Of a stretch of 64,000 nucleotides of DNA, positions 55,277 through 64,000 are shown piece by piece. The stretch is from assembly GCA_026388735.1 (NCBI GenBank), contig JAPLJG010000003.1:1-64000 (forward strand), given 5' to 3'. This DNA is from Deltaproteobacteria bacterium (GTDB lineage: Bacteria > Desulfobacterota > Desulfobulbia > Desulfobulbales > Desulfurivibrionaceae). Every line of letters starts with the position of its first letter. Positions within the stretch are counted from its first letter, which is position 1. The position numbers and the translations under genes are program-made. The notes under the pieces are model-generated. The model had not been told where the DNA came from. It did not search any database and saw only the letters and a program-made list of their open reading frames with translations.

Positions 55277-56656
55277 ATGAAAAAAGTATTATCCACAGTA
55301 GCAGCACTGGGCCTGATCGCGGGACTGGCCTCCACTGCCTCCGCCGTTGAGTTCAAGATGAGCGGCAAGTATCTGGTCGAAGGCGCCTATCTTTCCGACT
55401 CAAATGCTGGCAACGGTATTAAACCTACCGAGACCTCAACTGCAGACAATGCTTCCAATGCCTATTGGTTGCACACCTTCGAGATCAAGCCCACCATGGT
55501 GGTGAACGACAAGATTTCCATGTCGTCCGTGATCCGCTTGGCGGATGACACCTTCTGGGGCAGCCAGACCTCTGGCGACGTTAGCTCGACCGGTACAAAA
55601 GTAGGCGGCACCGCCGGCGATGTCTACGTCCACCAGTTGTACATGGACTATGCCTCTCCCATCGGCAAGATGCGCTTTGGTCGCACCCCGGCCGGCACCT
55701 ACGGTACCAGCTTCATGGATTATGATGGTCGCGGCGACCGGATCATGCTGTGGCCTTCCTTCCTGGCCAGCGGGCCGGTGACCACCCTGTTCTACTTCCA
55801 GAAAAGCACGGACAACAACTATGCAAGTGTTGGAACAGGCAGCGTCGTTGTCAACAATGCTTCCGATGCTGACAGCACCAAGTATGTTGCCCGGGTATAC
55901 TACAACACCGACAGCCTGGATTCCGGAATCGAGTACGCCTTTATGAATAACCAGCTCGTAGCCGCCGCTAATGACGCGAAGCAGAGCCTGACCGTTTACG
56001 GCAAGTACAAGATGGACAATCTCTTTGCCAACGCCGAAGCGGTCCACTTCTTCGGCAGCAAGGATTACGACCATGCTTTGGTTGCCACTGCTGACCAAGA
56101 TTATGACTCTTGGGCAGCATTTGTGCAGGTCGGCGCCAAGATCGATGCCCTGACCCCCAGCCTGGCATTCGTCTATGCCGAAGGACAGAAGTTGGGCGAA
56201 AATGATATCCAGAATGCCCTGACCACCACTGGCGCATCAGCAGGCACCGGCGATCAGTTCGAGCTCCTGTACATCCTCACCGGTCGTCACACCGGCATCC
56301 TAAACAATGATATTTTCAGCGGCAATACCGCCAGCGCGAGCGTAGCTGGCGTCCATGCCCTTGTTGCCGCAGTCGACTATGCGGTTTCCAACCAGTTGAC
56401 CCTGCATGGCGCCATTGGCTGGGCCAAGGCTGACGAAAAGGTTTATTATAATAATGTCGGCGTTCTTACAGCAGCCCTGGACGATAGCTATGGCTGGGAA
56501 TACAACGTCGGCGCAGCTTACAAACTGCTCGACAACCTGACCTACGAGGCCCATTTCGGCTACCTGGACGCTGGCGATTACTTCAATGGCAACAGCGCCA
56601 CCGACATCACCAAGAATGTCTACGTCCTGACCCACTCGCTGACCATGACTTTCTAA
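55277..56656 (+). CDS. Outer-membrane porin-like protein
   Basis: A 459-residue exported protein with signal peptide about 1-23 (VAALGLIAGLASTASA). The mature part is rich in alternating beta-strand patterns, aromatic girdle residues and Gly/Asn turns, starts VEFKMSGKYLVEGAYLSD and ends with LTHSLTMTF, a terminal phenylalanine typical of outer-membrane beta-barrels. A general or anion porin is likely; the substrate is not known. AAAGGAG lies before the start. It sits between toxin-antitoxin remnants and has its own terminator. Confidence 0.85.
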   Translation: MKKVLSTVAALGLIAGLASTASAVEFKMSGKYLVEGAYLSDSNAGNGIKPTETSTADNASNAYWLHTFEIKPTMVVNDKISMSSVIRLADDTFWGSQTSGDVSSTGTKVGGTAGDVYVHQLYMDYASPIGKMRFGRTPAGTYGTSFMDYDGRGDRIMLWPSFLASGPVTTLFYFQKSTDNNYASVGTGSVVVNNASDADSTKYVARVYYNTDSLDSGIEYAFMNNQLVAAANDAKQSLTVYGKYKMDNLFANAEAVHFFGSKDYDHALVATADQDYDSWAAFVQVGAKIDALTPSLAFVYAEGQKLGENDIQNALTTTGASAGTGDQFELLYILTGRHTGILNNDIFSGNTASASVAGVHALVAAVDYAVSNQLTLHGAIGWAKADEKVYYNNVGVLTAALDDSYGWEYNVGAAYKLLDNLTYEAHFGYLDAGDYFNGNSATDITKNVYVLTHSLTMTF

Positions 56657-56705
56657 TGCTGCTTATGCCTTGCGCATAACGCCTTAGTTGGTTCCTGTTC
56701 ACATC

Positions 56706-56742
56706 AAGCCCTGCCGGAAATTCCGGCAGGGCTTTTTTTTTC
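56706..56742 (+). terminator. Intrinsic terminator after the porin gene
   Basis: AAGCCCTGCCGGAA pairs with TTCCGGCAGGGCTT and is followed by a run of eight or more T, 50 bases past the porin stop. Confidence 0.95.
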
Positions 56743-56865
56743 TGTTTCGCTGAGGGCTGATGGCTTGCAGCGACAAGCCATCAGCCTTTTATCTTCCAAC
56801 TTCGCCTGAAAAGGTGTAAAAAAAGACATAGCATGTAGACAAATTCATTGAGGCTCGCGCAAATT

Positions 56866-57141
56866 GTGAAATTTGAATGGCACGGGACAAAAGCAGCCAC
56901 GAATCTACGCAAGCATCGCGTTTCATTCGATGAATCCGCACAGTCTTTGCCGATCCTCTTTCGTATGCCTTCCCGGACCCGGACCATTCAGACGATGAAA
57001 CCCGCTTTCTGATCATCGGCATGTCAGGAGGCAGGAAGAATCTTGGTTGTCTCGCACACAGACAGGGGCGAAACAACTAGAATCATCTCGGCACGAGAAG
57101 CGACACGAAAGGAGCAAACTTTTTATGAAGAAAACTGCTAA
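56866..57141 (+). pseudogene. brnT-type toxin gene broken by two compensating frameshifts
   Basis: The start, GTG at 56866, reads VKFEWHGTKAATNLRKHRVSFDES as in BrnT. After about 56942 the family sequence continues in the -1 frame (VFADPLSYAFPDPDHSDDETRF) up to about 57044, then returns to the first frame (VVSHTDRGETTRIISAREATRKEQ) with a stop at 57139. In the starting frame a TGA is met at 57010. Total length equals a normal BrnT (92 codons), so only one base was lost and one gained. Either a recent double mutation or base-calling errors could explain this. Confidence 0.8.
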
Positions 57142-57346
57142 AGCATCGGACGATTTGAGGCCGGAATATGATTTTTCTTCAATGCCTGGTGGGGTCCGTG
57201 GCAAGTATGCAGACCGCTATAGGCAAGGGGCGAATATCGTCAAGCTTGATGATGATGTTTCCGCCATCTTCCCTGATGCAAAGGCGGTCAATGATGCCCT
57301 TCGTTCCCTCATTCGGCTGGCGAAAAACAAGGTGAAACACGCCTGA
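57125..57346 (+). CDS. Small antitoxin-like partner of the brnT-type toxin
   Basis: A 73-residue protein starting at ATG 57125, inside the end of the broken brnT (17-base overlap). It reads KKTAKASDDLRPEYDFSSMP, then GKYADRYRQGANIVKLDDDVSAIFPDAKAVNDALRSLI. This family of small acidic proteins commonly sits next to BrnT- or HicA-like genes and ends in a short helix. It is intact. Its antitoxin role is inferred from position. Confidence 0.75.
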   Translation: MKKTAKASDDLRPEYDFSSMPGGVRGKYADRYRQGANIVKLDDDVSAIFPDAKAVNDALRSLIRLAKNKVKHA

Positions 57347-57360
57347 TATGCATTCAGCCC

Positions 57361-57546
57361 TTGCTGGTCTTGCCGGACACAGACAACAGCCAACTCGAAA
57401 GACGTTTCCACGCCCTTGGCAAGACCGATGGCAACCGCATGTTGCATGTCACCTTTACCTTGAGAGGCGAAGGTACGCTTATCCGGGTAATCTCGGTACG
57501 GGACATGCACAAAAGGGAAAGGAGCATATATGAAACACAAAGCTAA
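57361..57546 (+). pseudogene. Second brnT-type toxin, N-terminally truncated
   Basis: The frame from TTG 57361 carries only the C-terminal part of a BrnT-type protein: RRFHALGKTDGNRMLHVTFTLRGEGTLIRVISVRDMHKRERSIYE. The N-terminal 35 or so residues (the WDxxKxxxNxxKH part) are absent; upstream is the preceding antitoxin's stop at 57346. There is no ribosome-binding site before it. It overlaps the following antitoxin by 17 bases, as in the previous module. It is probably a remnant. Confidence 0.7.
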
Positions 57547-57799
57547 AAAAACACCGCCACTTTTTGCTTCTGAAGCCCAGGAACGGGCATTCTGGGAATC
57601 CCACGACAGCACGGAGTATCTCGACTGGAGCGCGGCCAGCCAGGTCGTGCTGCCGAACTTGAAACCGACAACCAAAACCATTTCACTGCGCTTGCCAGCG
57701 CATCTGCTTGACAACATCAAAACGGTCGCCAATGCTCGGGATGTGCCATACCAATCGTTGATCAAAATCTGGTTGCAGGAGAAGGTGGTGCATCCCTGA
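57530..57799 (+). CDS. BrnA/CopG-family antitoxin
   Basis: An 89-residue antitoxin. It has the SEAQERAFWESHDSTEYLDWS stretch and the C-terminal ribbon-helix-helix KTISLRLPAHLLDNIKTVANARDVPYQSLIKIWL of CopG/BrnA antitoxins. It is complete and is preceded by AAAGGAG. Its toxin is the truncated gene just upstream, so it is an orphan antitoxin unless the toxin is supplied elsewhere. Confidence 0.85.
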   Translation: MKHKAKKTPPLFASEAQERAFWESHDSTEYLDWSAASQVVLPNLKPTTKTISLRLPAHLLDNIKTVANARDVPYQSLIKIWLQEKVVHP

Positions 57800-57928
57800 T
57801 CTCGATTTACGCCTGCCCCCCATTCTATCTTCCGGGCCTCTCGGCCTGTTTTCCCCTTGTCTTTCCGCAAGTTTTGCACTAACATATCCGCAAGATACTT
57901 TTGTAGTAATTAGATTCGGAGCGAAGCC

Positions 57929-58156
57929 ATGGGAATACCCGTACGTATCGACGACACCCTGTACAATCAGGCGCGGGCAACAGCGCTGGCCGAGCGCCGG
58001 ACGATTGCCGGGCAGATAGAATTTTGGGCGGTGGTGGGAAGAACTGCCCTGGACAACCCTGATCTGCCCATCGATTTTATTCGCGACTTGCTGGTTGCGC
58101 GGGGAGAAGGGCCGACTCTCGCCAGTCCTTTCGTTCCAGAAGGCAAGCGCGACTGA
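57929..58156 (+). CDS. ParD-like antitoxin
   Basis: A 75-residue protein with the ParD-like fold: VRIDDTLYNQARATALAERRTIAGQIEFWAVVGRTALDNPDLPIDFI. The family are ribbon-helix-helix antitoxins for RelE/ParE toxins. GGAG lies before ATG 57929. The upstream gap has two direct TCCGCAAG repeats (near 57863 and 57887) that might be operator half-sites. It is followed by a toxin gene one base later. Confidence 0.8.
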   Translation: MGIPVRIDDTLYNQARATALAERRTIAGQIEFWAVVGRTALDNPDLPIDFIRDLLVARGEGPTLASPFVPEGKRD

Positions 58157-58157
58157 T

Positions 58158-58436
58158 ATGGAAGCAGAGGTTCAAGTTCGGCAAAGCGCCACATTCAGAC
58201 GGGCGTACAAACGCCTGCATCCGAAACAGAAAGCGGATGTGGATGATGCCGTAACCGAGATTGTGCACGACCCGTCCGTTGGCGAGGCCAAGAAGGGGGA
58301 TCTGGCCGGGGTATATGTATACAAGTTCAAATGCTGTGGACAGCTCACCTTGCTTGCCTATGAATTTGACCCGGGAACCCGGCTACTCTTGCTGCTGGGC
58401 TCGCATGAAAATTTCTACCGTGACTTGAAACGATAG
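58158..58436 (+). CDS. RelE/YafQ-like toxin
   Basis: A 92-residue basic protein starting at ATG 58158, one base after the antitoxin stop. It reads VRQSATFRRAYKRLHPKQKADVDDAVTEIV, GDLAGVYVYKFKCCGQLTLLAYEFD and ends LLLLGSHENFYRDLKR, the RelE-type core with a C-terminal His/Arg/Tyr cluster. It appears intact and should be an RNA-cleaving toxin controlled by the ParD-like partner. Confidence 0.85.
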   Translation: MEAEVQVRQSATFRRAYKRLHPKQKADVDDAVTEIVHDPSVGEAKKGDLAGVYVYKFKCCGQLTLLAYEFDPGTRLLLLLGSHENFYRDLKR

Positions 58437-58596
58437 CCCATCAGCATGCCCACCCGCCCACAGACTCAGCCCTCCCTTGACTTCTCATGCCAATTCGGAT
58501 ATGAATACCTGTTTTTCGGCCATTTTTCTCTGATTGGCGCATTTTCCCTGCGGAAACGCTCGGGTATTTTTATCTTCGGTGCAGGTGAGGCAAGCG

Positions 58597-59877
58597 ATGA
58601 GCATTCAGGCCCTGAAAGGCTTTAAGGATATTCTCCCCGACGAGGTTGGGGTCTGGCAGCATATCGAGGCAACAGCCAGAGATATCTTTCAGCGCTTCGG
58701 CTTCACCGAGATTCGAGTGCCGATCCTGGAAAAGACCGAGCTGTTCGCCCGGTCCATCGGCGAAGCCACTGATATCGTCGAAAAAGAGATGTACTGCTTT
58801 ACCGACCGCAACGGGGATTCGATCACCATGCGGCCGGAAGGCACCGCCTCGGTGCTGCGCGCCTTTATCGAGCATGGCCTGCAGGCCAAACTGCCGGTGC
58901 AGCGGCTCTATACCATCGGCCCCATGTTCCGGCACGAGCGGCCGCAGAAGGGAAGGTTGCGCCAGTTTCACCAGATGAGCGTTGAGGTGTTGGGCTTGGA
59001 TCATCCCCGGTTGGATGCCGAGCTGATCGCCATGGGCTGGCTGATCCTTGAAGAGCTTGGCCTGACCACAAGCCTGCAAATCAACTCCCTGGGCTGTCCG
59101 GCCTGTCGGCCCGGTTACAAAGAAGCCCTGGTGAATTTCCTGGCCACCCGCAAGGAGCATATCTGCGAAGATTGCCAGCGGCGCAGCCAAACCAATCCGC
59201 TGAGGGTGCTGGACTGCAAGAGCAGCCATTGCCAGGAGCAGTATGTGAACGCGCCTGCCATTATCGACCATCTCTGCCCAGGCTGCGGTGAGCATTTCAC
59301 CCAAACCAAAGCAAGCCTTGATCTCCTGGCGGTTCCCTACACGGTGAACCCGTTCATGGTCCGCGGCCTTGACTACTACACCCGCACCACCTTTGAGCTG
59401 ATCACCGATGCCCTGGGCGCCCAGAGCGCGGTGGGAGCGGGGGGGCGCTATGACGGCCTGGTGGAGCAATTGGGCGGAGCCAAGAACATGCCCGGCATCG
59501 GCTTTGCCATGGGCATGGAACGGCTGGCCCTCCTGCTGAGTCAGCAGAACGCAGACGCCTGCCCTGAGACCGCCACAGACCTTTTTGTCGCCGCCCTGGG
59601 CGAGGAGGCCGCAGTCCGGGCATTTCCCCTGGTGCACCTCCTGAGACGGAAAGGGTTACAGGTGGCCATGGACCTTGAGGGCAAGAGCCTGAAAAGCCAG
59701 ATGAAGCAGGCGGACCGGGCCAAGGCCCGCTTCGTCCTCATTTTGGGCGAGGAGGAGCTCGCCAAGGGCGAAGCAGTGCTGCGGGATATGACCAGCAAGG
59801 AGCAGCAGCAACTGCCGCTAGCAGGGGCGCAAGAGGCCTTGTGCGCGATGTTGATTGCGGCTGTCGCGCAACGATAA
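58597..59877 (+). CDS. hisS: Histidyl-tRNA synthetase
   Basis: A 426-residue class II synthetase. Motif 2 is seen in FRHERPQKGRLRQFHQ. The histidine-specific motifs are GLDYYTRTTFE and AVGAGGRYDGL. The C-terminal anticodon-binding domain follows. A cysteine-rich insertion (CPACRPGYKEAL, CEDCQRR, CPGCGEHF) is typical of many bacterial HisRS. GAGG before ATG 58597 fixes the start over an upstream frame start at 58534. It begins a core-gene block after the toxin-antitoxin region. Confidence 0.97.
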   Translation: MSIQALKGFKDILPDEVGVWQHIEATARDIFQRFGFTEIRVPILEKTELFARSIGEATDIVEKEMYCFTDRNGDSITMRPEGTASVLRAFIEHGLQAKLPVQRLYTIGPMFRHERPQKGRLRQFHQMSVEVLGLDHPRLDAELIAMGWLILEELGLTTSLQINSLGCPACRPGYKEALVNFLATRKEHICEDCQRRSQTNPLRVLDCKSSHCQEQYVNAPAIIDHLCPGCGEHFTQTKASLDLLAVPYTVNPFMVRGLDYYTRTTFELITDALGAQSAVGAGGRYDGLVEQLGGAKNMPGIGFAMGMERLALLLSQQNADACPETATDLFVAALGEEAAVRAFPLVHLLRRKGLQVAMDLEGKSLKSQMKQADRAKARFVLILGEEELAKGEAVLRDMTSKEQQQLPLAGAQEALCAMLIAAVAQR

Positions 59878-59892
59878 AGATATATCCCGAAG

Positions 59893-60014
59893 TTCCCTCT
59901 CCCCTCGGAGTCTACGCTTACCTGCGGGGGAGGGCCAGGGTGGGGGGTTCTGCCACATCTGACTTAGTCTGCAACGTCACCCACCCCCGACCCCTCCCGT
60001 CAAGGGAGGGGAGG
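59893..60014. repeat. GC-rich two-hairpin repeat, copy 1
   Basis: The hisS-aspS gap holds a CCCTCTCCCC...GCGGGGGAGGG segment and, after a spacer, CACCCACCCCC followed by CCCCTCCC-GTCAA-GGGAGGGG (59991-60011). The same two-part arrangement recurs at 63001-63112. It resembles REP/BIME-type intergenic repeats. Confidence 0.75.
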
Positions 60015-60081
60015 ACAGGCAAAACCGAATAAATTCGAGTTTTTCACTCTTCATTTTTCACTACCAAAAAGGAGCAGTCCT

Positions 60082-61866
<1,785 letters not shown>

Positions 61867-61894
61867 GCAGCTTCTCGCTGAAAGCTGATAGCTG

Positions 61895-62284
61895 TCAGCT
61901 TTCAGCGAGAATATCCGCCACCATCTCCCGGATCTGCGGCTCCGGGTCATCGGCCAGGAGCTTAATGTGGGCTACCGCCTCGGGGGTGCCGATGATGGCC
62001 AGCAGGTTCACAGCCTCGCCGCGCATCCAGGGGGTTGCCTCGGCCAGCACCGGGAGCAGGGCCGGGATGGCCAGCGTCACCTCCTGCGGTCGCGACGCCT
62101 TCAGCTCTTCAAAAAGCACCGCCATTCCCATCCGCACCATAAACCGCTCATCACGCAACAACTCGCCGCTTAGGGCATAGAGCGAAGCGTCCTGCTTAAA
62201 CATGGCCATGATGTTCTCCACATGGCCCATCTCAAGAAAATCGGCGATAACCGTGATTAATTCCGCCTGCTCTTTTTCGTGCAT
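61895..62284 (-). CDS. HEAT-repeat protein
   Basis: A 129-residue helical protein with HEAT/PBS-lyase-like repeats (DERFMVRMGMAVLFEEL, TPWMRGEAVNLLAIIG, DPEPQIREMVADIL). No catalytic motif is seen. It should act as a protein-interaction scaffold. AAAGGA before ATG 62284 is preferred to a longer frame from 62482. It follows the HAD gene by 16 bases, so they are likely co-transcribed. Confidence 0.8.
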   Translation of the reverse strand: MHEKEQAELITVIADFLEMGHVENIMAMFKQDASLYALSGELLRDERFMVRMGMAVLFEELKASRPQEVTLAIPALLPVLAEATPWMRGEAVNLLAIIGTPEAVAHIKLLADDPEPQIREMVADILAES

Positions 62285-62300
62285 GGGTGTTCCTTTGGCT

Positions 62301-62978
62301 TCAAACGCCAGCCTCGGGAATAAGCTCCCTGAAGGTGACCACCGAGGGGTAATCATCCGAGTGGGCAACCGGCTTACGGCTGCTGGGACGGGCGACAAAG
62401 ATGAGAAAGCCCATCCCGTAAATCCGGGCAGAGGCCAACACCTTTGCGGTATCAGCGGCCAGCATGGTTCTTTTTTTATCATAGCCCAGCATCACTTCCA
62501 GCCCTTGCCAGAAGACCGGGTCTTCTTTGGCCATCCCAACCTCCTCCGCGCAGATGATTCGGTCGAAATAACCTGCCAACGCTGTTTTTTCCATCTTGAT
62601 GGCCAGGGTCTTGCTGTGGGCGTTGGTCACCAGATAGATTTTCTTGCCGGCCTCGCGGCAGAACTTGAGAAAAGCAATGACGTGGGGATGCACCCCGATG
62701 AGGTGATTGATCTTCATCTTAAGGGCCGGGATGTCGAGACCCAACTCGTTGGACCAGAAATCCAGGTCGGTCCAGGCCAGGGTGCCCTCGCGACCCTTGT
62801 ACCGGGCCAGCATTTCAAGCCTTGCCTCGTCGATGGAGAGATCGTGCTCCAGGGCATAGTGCTCCGGCACATAATGCTCCCAAAAATAATCGTCAAAATG
62901 GCGGTCCAGCAGGGTGCCGTCCATGTCCAGCAGGACAGTGTCTATGGCCTGCCAATCCAACAGTGGTGTTTTTGTCAT
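62301..62978 (-). CDS. yrfG: GMP/IMP nucleotidase-like HAD phosphatase
   Basis: A 225-residue HAD hydrolase. The catalytic DMDGTLLD (D18 and D20) is followed by YFWEHYVPEHYA, as in Escherichia YrfG, a GMP/IMP nucleotidase. LVTNAHSKT is motif II, and KEDPVFWQ and AADTAKVLASAR are motifs III and IV. Motif IV reads AADTA where YrfG-like enzymes usually have ED; this may alter metal binding. It lies between rapZ and the HEAT gene. Confidence 0.85.
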   Translation of the reverse strand: MTKTPLLDWQAIDTVLLDMDGTLLDRHFDDYFWEHYVPEHYALEHDLSIDEARLEMLARYKGREGTLAWTDLDFWSNELGLDIPALKMKINHLIGVHPHVIAFLKFCREAGKKIYLVTNAHSKTLAIKMEKTALAGYFDRIICAEEVGMAKEDPVFWQGLEVMLGYDKKRTMLAADTAKVLASARIYGMGFLIFVARPSSRKPVAHSDDYPSVVTFRELIPEAGV

Positions 62979-63000
62979 ATGCGCTCATCAGGTCAAAAAA

Positions 63001-63112
63001 TCCCCTCCCCCCGGGTGGGGGAGGGTTAGGGAGAGGGGGAAATAGCTAGGGAATAGGCAGGTTGCGACTTCACCCTCCCCCCGGCCCCCTCCCGTCAAGG
63101 GAGGGGGAGTCA
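63001..63112. repeat. GC-rich two-hairpin repeat, copy 2
   Basis: Two hairpins: CCCTCCCCC-CGGGT-GGGGGAGGG (63003-63025), then CCCCCTCCC-GTCAA-GGGAGGGGG (63085-63107), the latter with the same GTCAA loop as the copy at 59991. It fills the rapZ-yrfG gap. Confidence 0.8.
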
Positions 63113-63135
63113 ATTTAGCAGAGTATTACAAGAGG

Positions 63136-64000
63136 CTATTTATCCAGGTCCCTATGAAACAGCTTCACCGGCCATTTCCCACCGGATAGATGCCGGTGGA
63201 TCTCCTCGGCCACCGCCACGGAGCGGTGTTTCCCGCCGGTGCAACCAACAGCGATGGTAAGGTAGGCCTTGCCAGCCTGCTCAAATTCCGGAAGCAAAAA
63301 ATCAAGCAGGGCAAAGAGGTGGACGAGAAATTGGCTGCCGCTGGCATTGTCCAGGGCATGGGCGGCCACCGCCGCATCCAGGCCGGTTTTTTCCTTAAGC
63401 TCCGCCACATAGTAGGGGTTTGGCAAAAAGCGAACATCAAACAACAGGTCTGCCTCGCTTGGCAGGCCGTGCTTATGGCCAAAGGAGAGGATGTTGATCC
63501 GCAGGTCGGCAACCGGGGAGGCGTCGTGCAACAGAAGCTTTTGCCGTAGCTCGGTGGGGGTGAGGCTGCTGGTGTCAATCACCCGATCGGCCAGTTGGCG
63601 AAGTCCGGCCAGCCGTTTTTTCTCCGAGGAGATTCCGTCCTGAACCAAGCCAACCTGGGCCAGGGGATGGGCGCGGCGCAGCTGGCTATACCGGCGGAGC
63701 AGGACCGTATCGTTTGCCTCAAGAAAAATGATCTGCGCCAAGGTGGCCTTGGGTTGAATCTCCTTCAGAACTCCGGCCAGGGCCGGGGCAAGCTCGACAT
63801 CCCTGGCATCCATGACCAGGGCCAGGCGGTGCGGGCCGTCTGCCCGCCGGGCCATGCCGTCGAGCAGGGGCAGGAGGAGGAAAACCGGGAGATTGTCGAT
63901 GCACAAAAACCCTGCATCCTCAAAAACATTGAGGGCCGTGGACTTGCCTGCCCCGGAAAGGCCGGTGATGATGGTCAGGGTCAGGGGGTGGTTGCTGGTT
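63136..64000 (-). CDS. rapZ: RapZ/YvcJ-family nucleotide-binding protein, N-terminus beyond window
   Basis: About 287 visible residues; the start lies beyond the right edge of the window. The P-loop GLSGAGKST is at the edge and CIDNLP follows. The LVMDARD segment, the DTSSLTPTELR motif, FLPNPYYV and the C-terminal GCTGGKHRSVAVAE are all typical. In Escherichia RapZ guides RNase E to the small RNA GlmZ; in other bacteria its role is open. The frame is open from 64000 to the stop at 63136, although an internal TTG at 63906 could be mistaken for a start. Confidence 0.93.
   Translation of the reverse strand, partial: TSNHPLTLTIITGLSGAGKSTALNVFEDAGFLCIDNLPVFLLLPLLDGMARRADGPHRLALVMDARDVELAPALAGVLKEIQPKATLAQIIFLEANDTVLLRRYSQLRRAHPLAQVGLVQDGISSEKKRLAGLRQLADRVIDTSSLTPTELRQKLLLHDASPVADLRINILSFGHKHGLPSEADLLFDVRFLPNPYYVAELKEKTGLDAAVAAHALDNASGSQFLVHLFALLDFLLPEFEQAGKAYLTIAVGCTGGKHRSVAVAEEIHRHLSGGKWPVKLFHRDLDK

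Overview
The window is high-GC, densely coded bacterial chromosome, most likely from the Desulfobacterota (a Desulfobulbales-like sulfate- or sulfur-metabolising anaerobe). This is inferred from gene content, not from a database search. The signs are an F1Fo ATP synthase operon that starts with paired b' and b genes and lacks a and c, a periplasmic 13-haem cytochrome beside a sigma-54 activator, a corrinoid-activator-type ASKHA protein, a ParABS locus with canonical parS sites, and many two-component and c-di-GMP type proteins. I found no rRNA, tRNA, CRISPR array, transposase or prophage.

Layout. 1-10.3 kb (+ strand): a K+ channel fused to a receiver domain; holB-ricT-metG (the same neighbours as in Bacillus) followed by a degenerate GGDEF protein; a MinD-type ATPase, YggT, DivIVA and DUF167 group; then a small phosphoesterase and a HIT hydrolase. 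10.4-17 kb: a secreted coiled-coil protein (-), mutS and a cell-wall amidase (+), and an HD-GYP response regulator (-). 17.2-22.3 kb (-): the 13-haem cytochrome with a near-ideal -24/-12 promoter, its adjacent sigma-54 activator, and an NADPH-dependent glutamate-synthase-type flavoprotein. 22.6 kb: cheX (+). 23.2-29.1 kb (-): atp operon b'-b-delta-alpha-gamma-beta-epsilon. 29.3-38.5 kb (-): mnmA, pyk, mtaB, cinA, recA, alaS.

38.5-43.5 kb (+): a U32 protein, a membrane protein with a cysteine-rich tail, a DUF309 protein, a split pair of kinase-like proteins and a NIL/ferredoxin; a CheY-like regulator lies on the other strand. 43.6-46 kb (-): the ASKHA ferredoxin protein and a tiny rubredoxin-like protein. 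46.2-51.3 kb (+): an M20 peptidase, a 445-base non-coding stretch with two parS sites and two perfect hairpins, parA-parB, and pyrK-pyrD. 51.4-53.9 kb: a histidine phosphatase (-) and a secreted FG-GAP repeat protein (+).

53.9-58.4 kb is the accessory part: five toxin-antitoxin modules around a porin gene. The antitoxin reading frames are all intact, but three of the five toxins are visibly broken (higB by an internal deletion, one brnT by two frameshifts, a second brnT by loss of its N-terminus). 58.6-64 kb returns to core genes: hisS, aspS, a HEAT protein, a GMP/IMP-nucleotidase-like HAD protein and the start of rapZ, with two copies of a GC-rich two-hairpin repeat between them.

The best candidates for a second look are the sigma-54 activator/13-haem cytochrome pair, the decaying toxin-antitoxin cluster, the channel-receiver fusion, and the apparent frameshift at the start of ricT. 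Everything here was read by eye from the sequence; family names come from remembered motifs.
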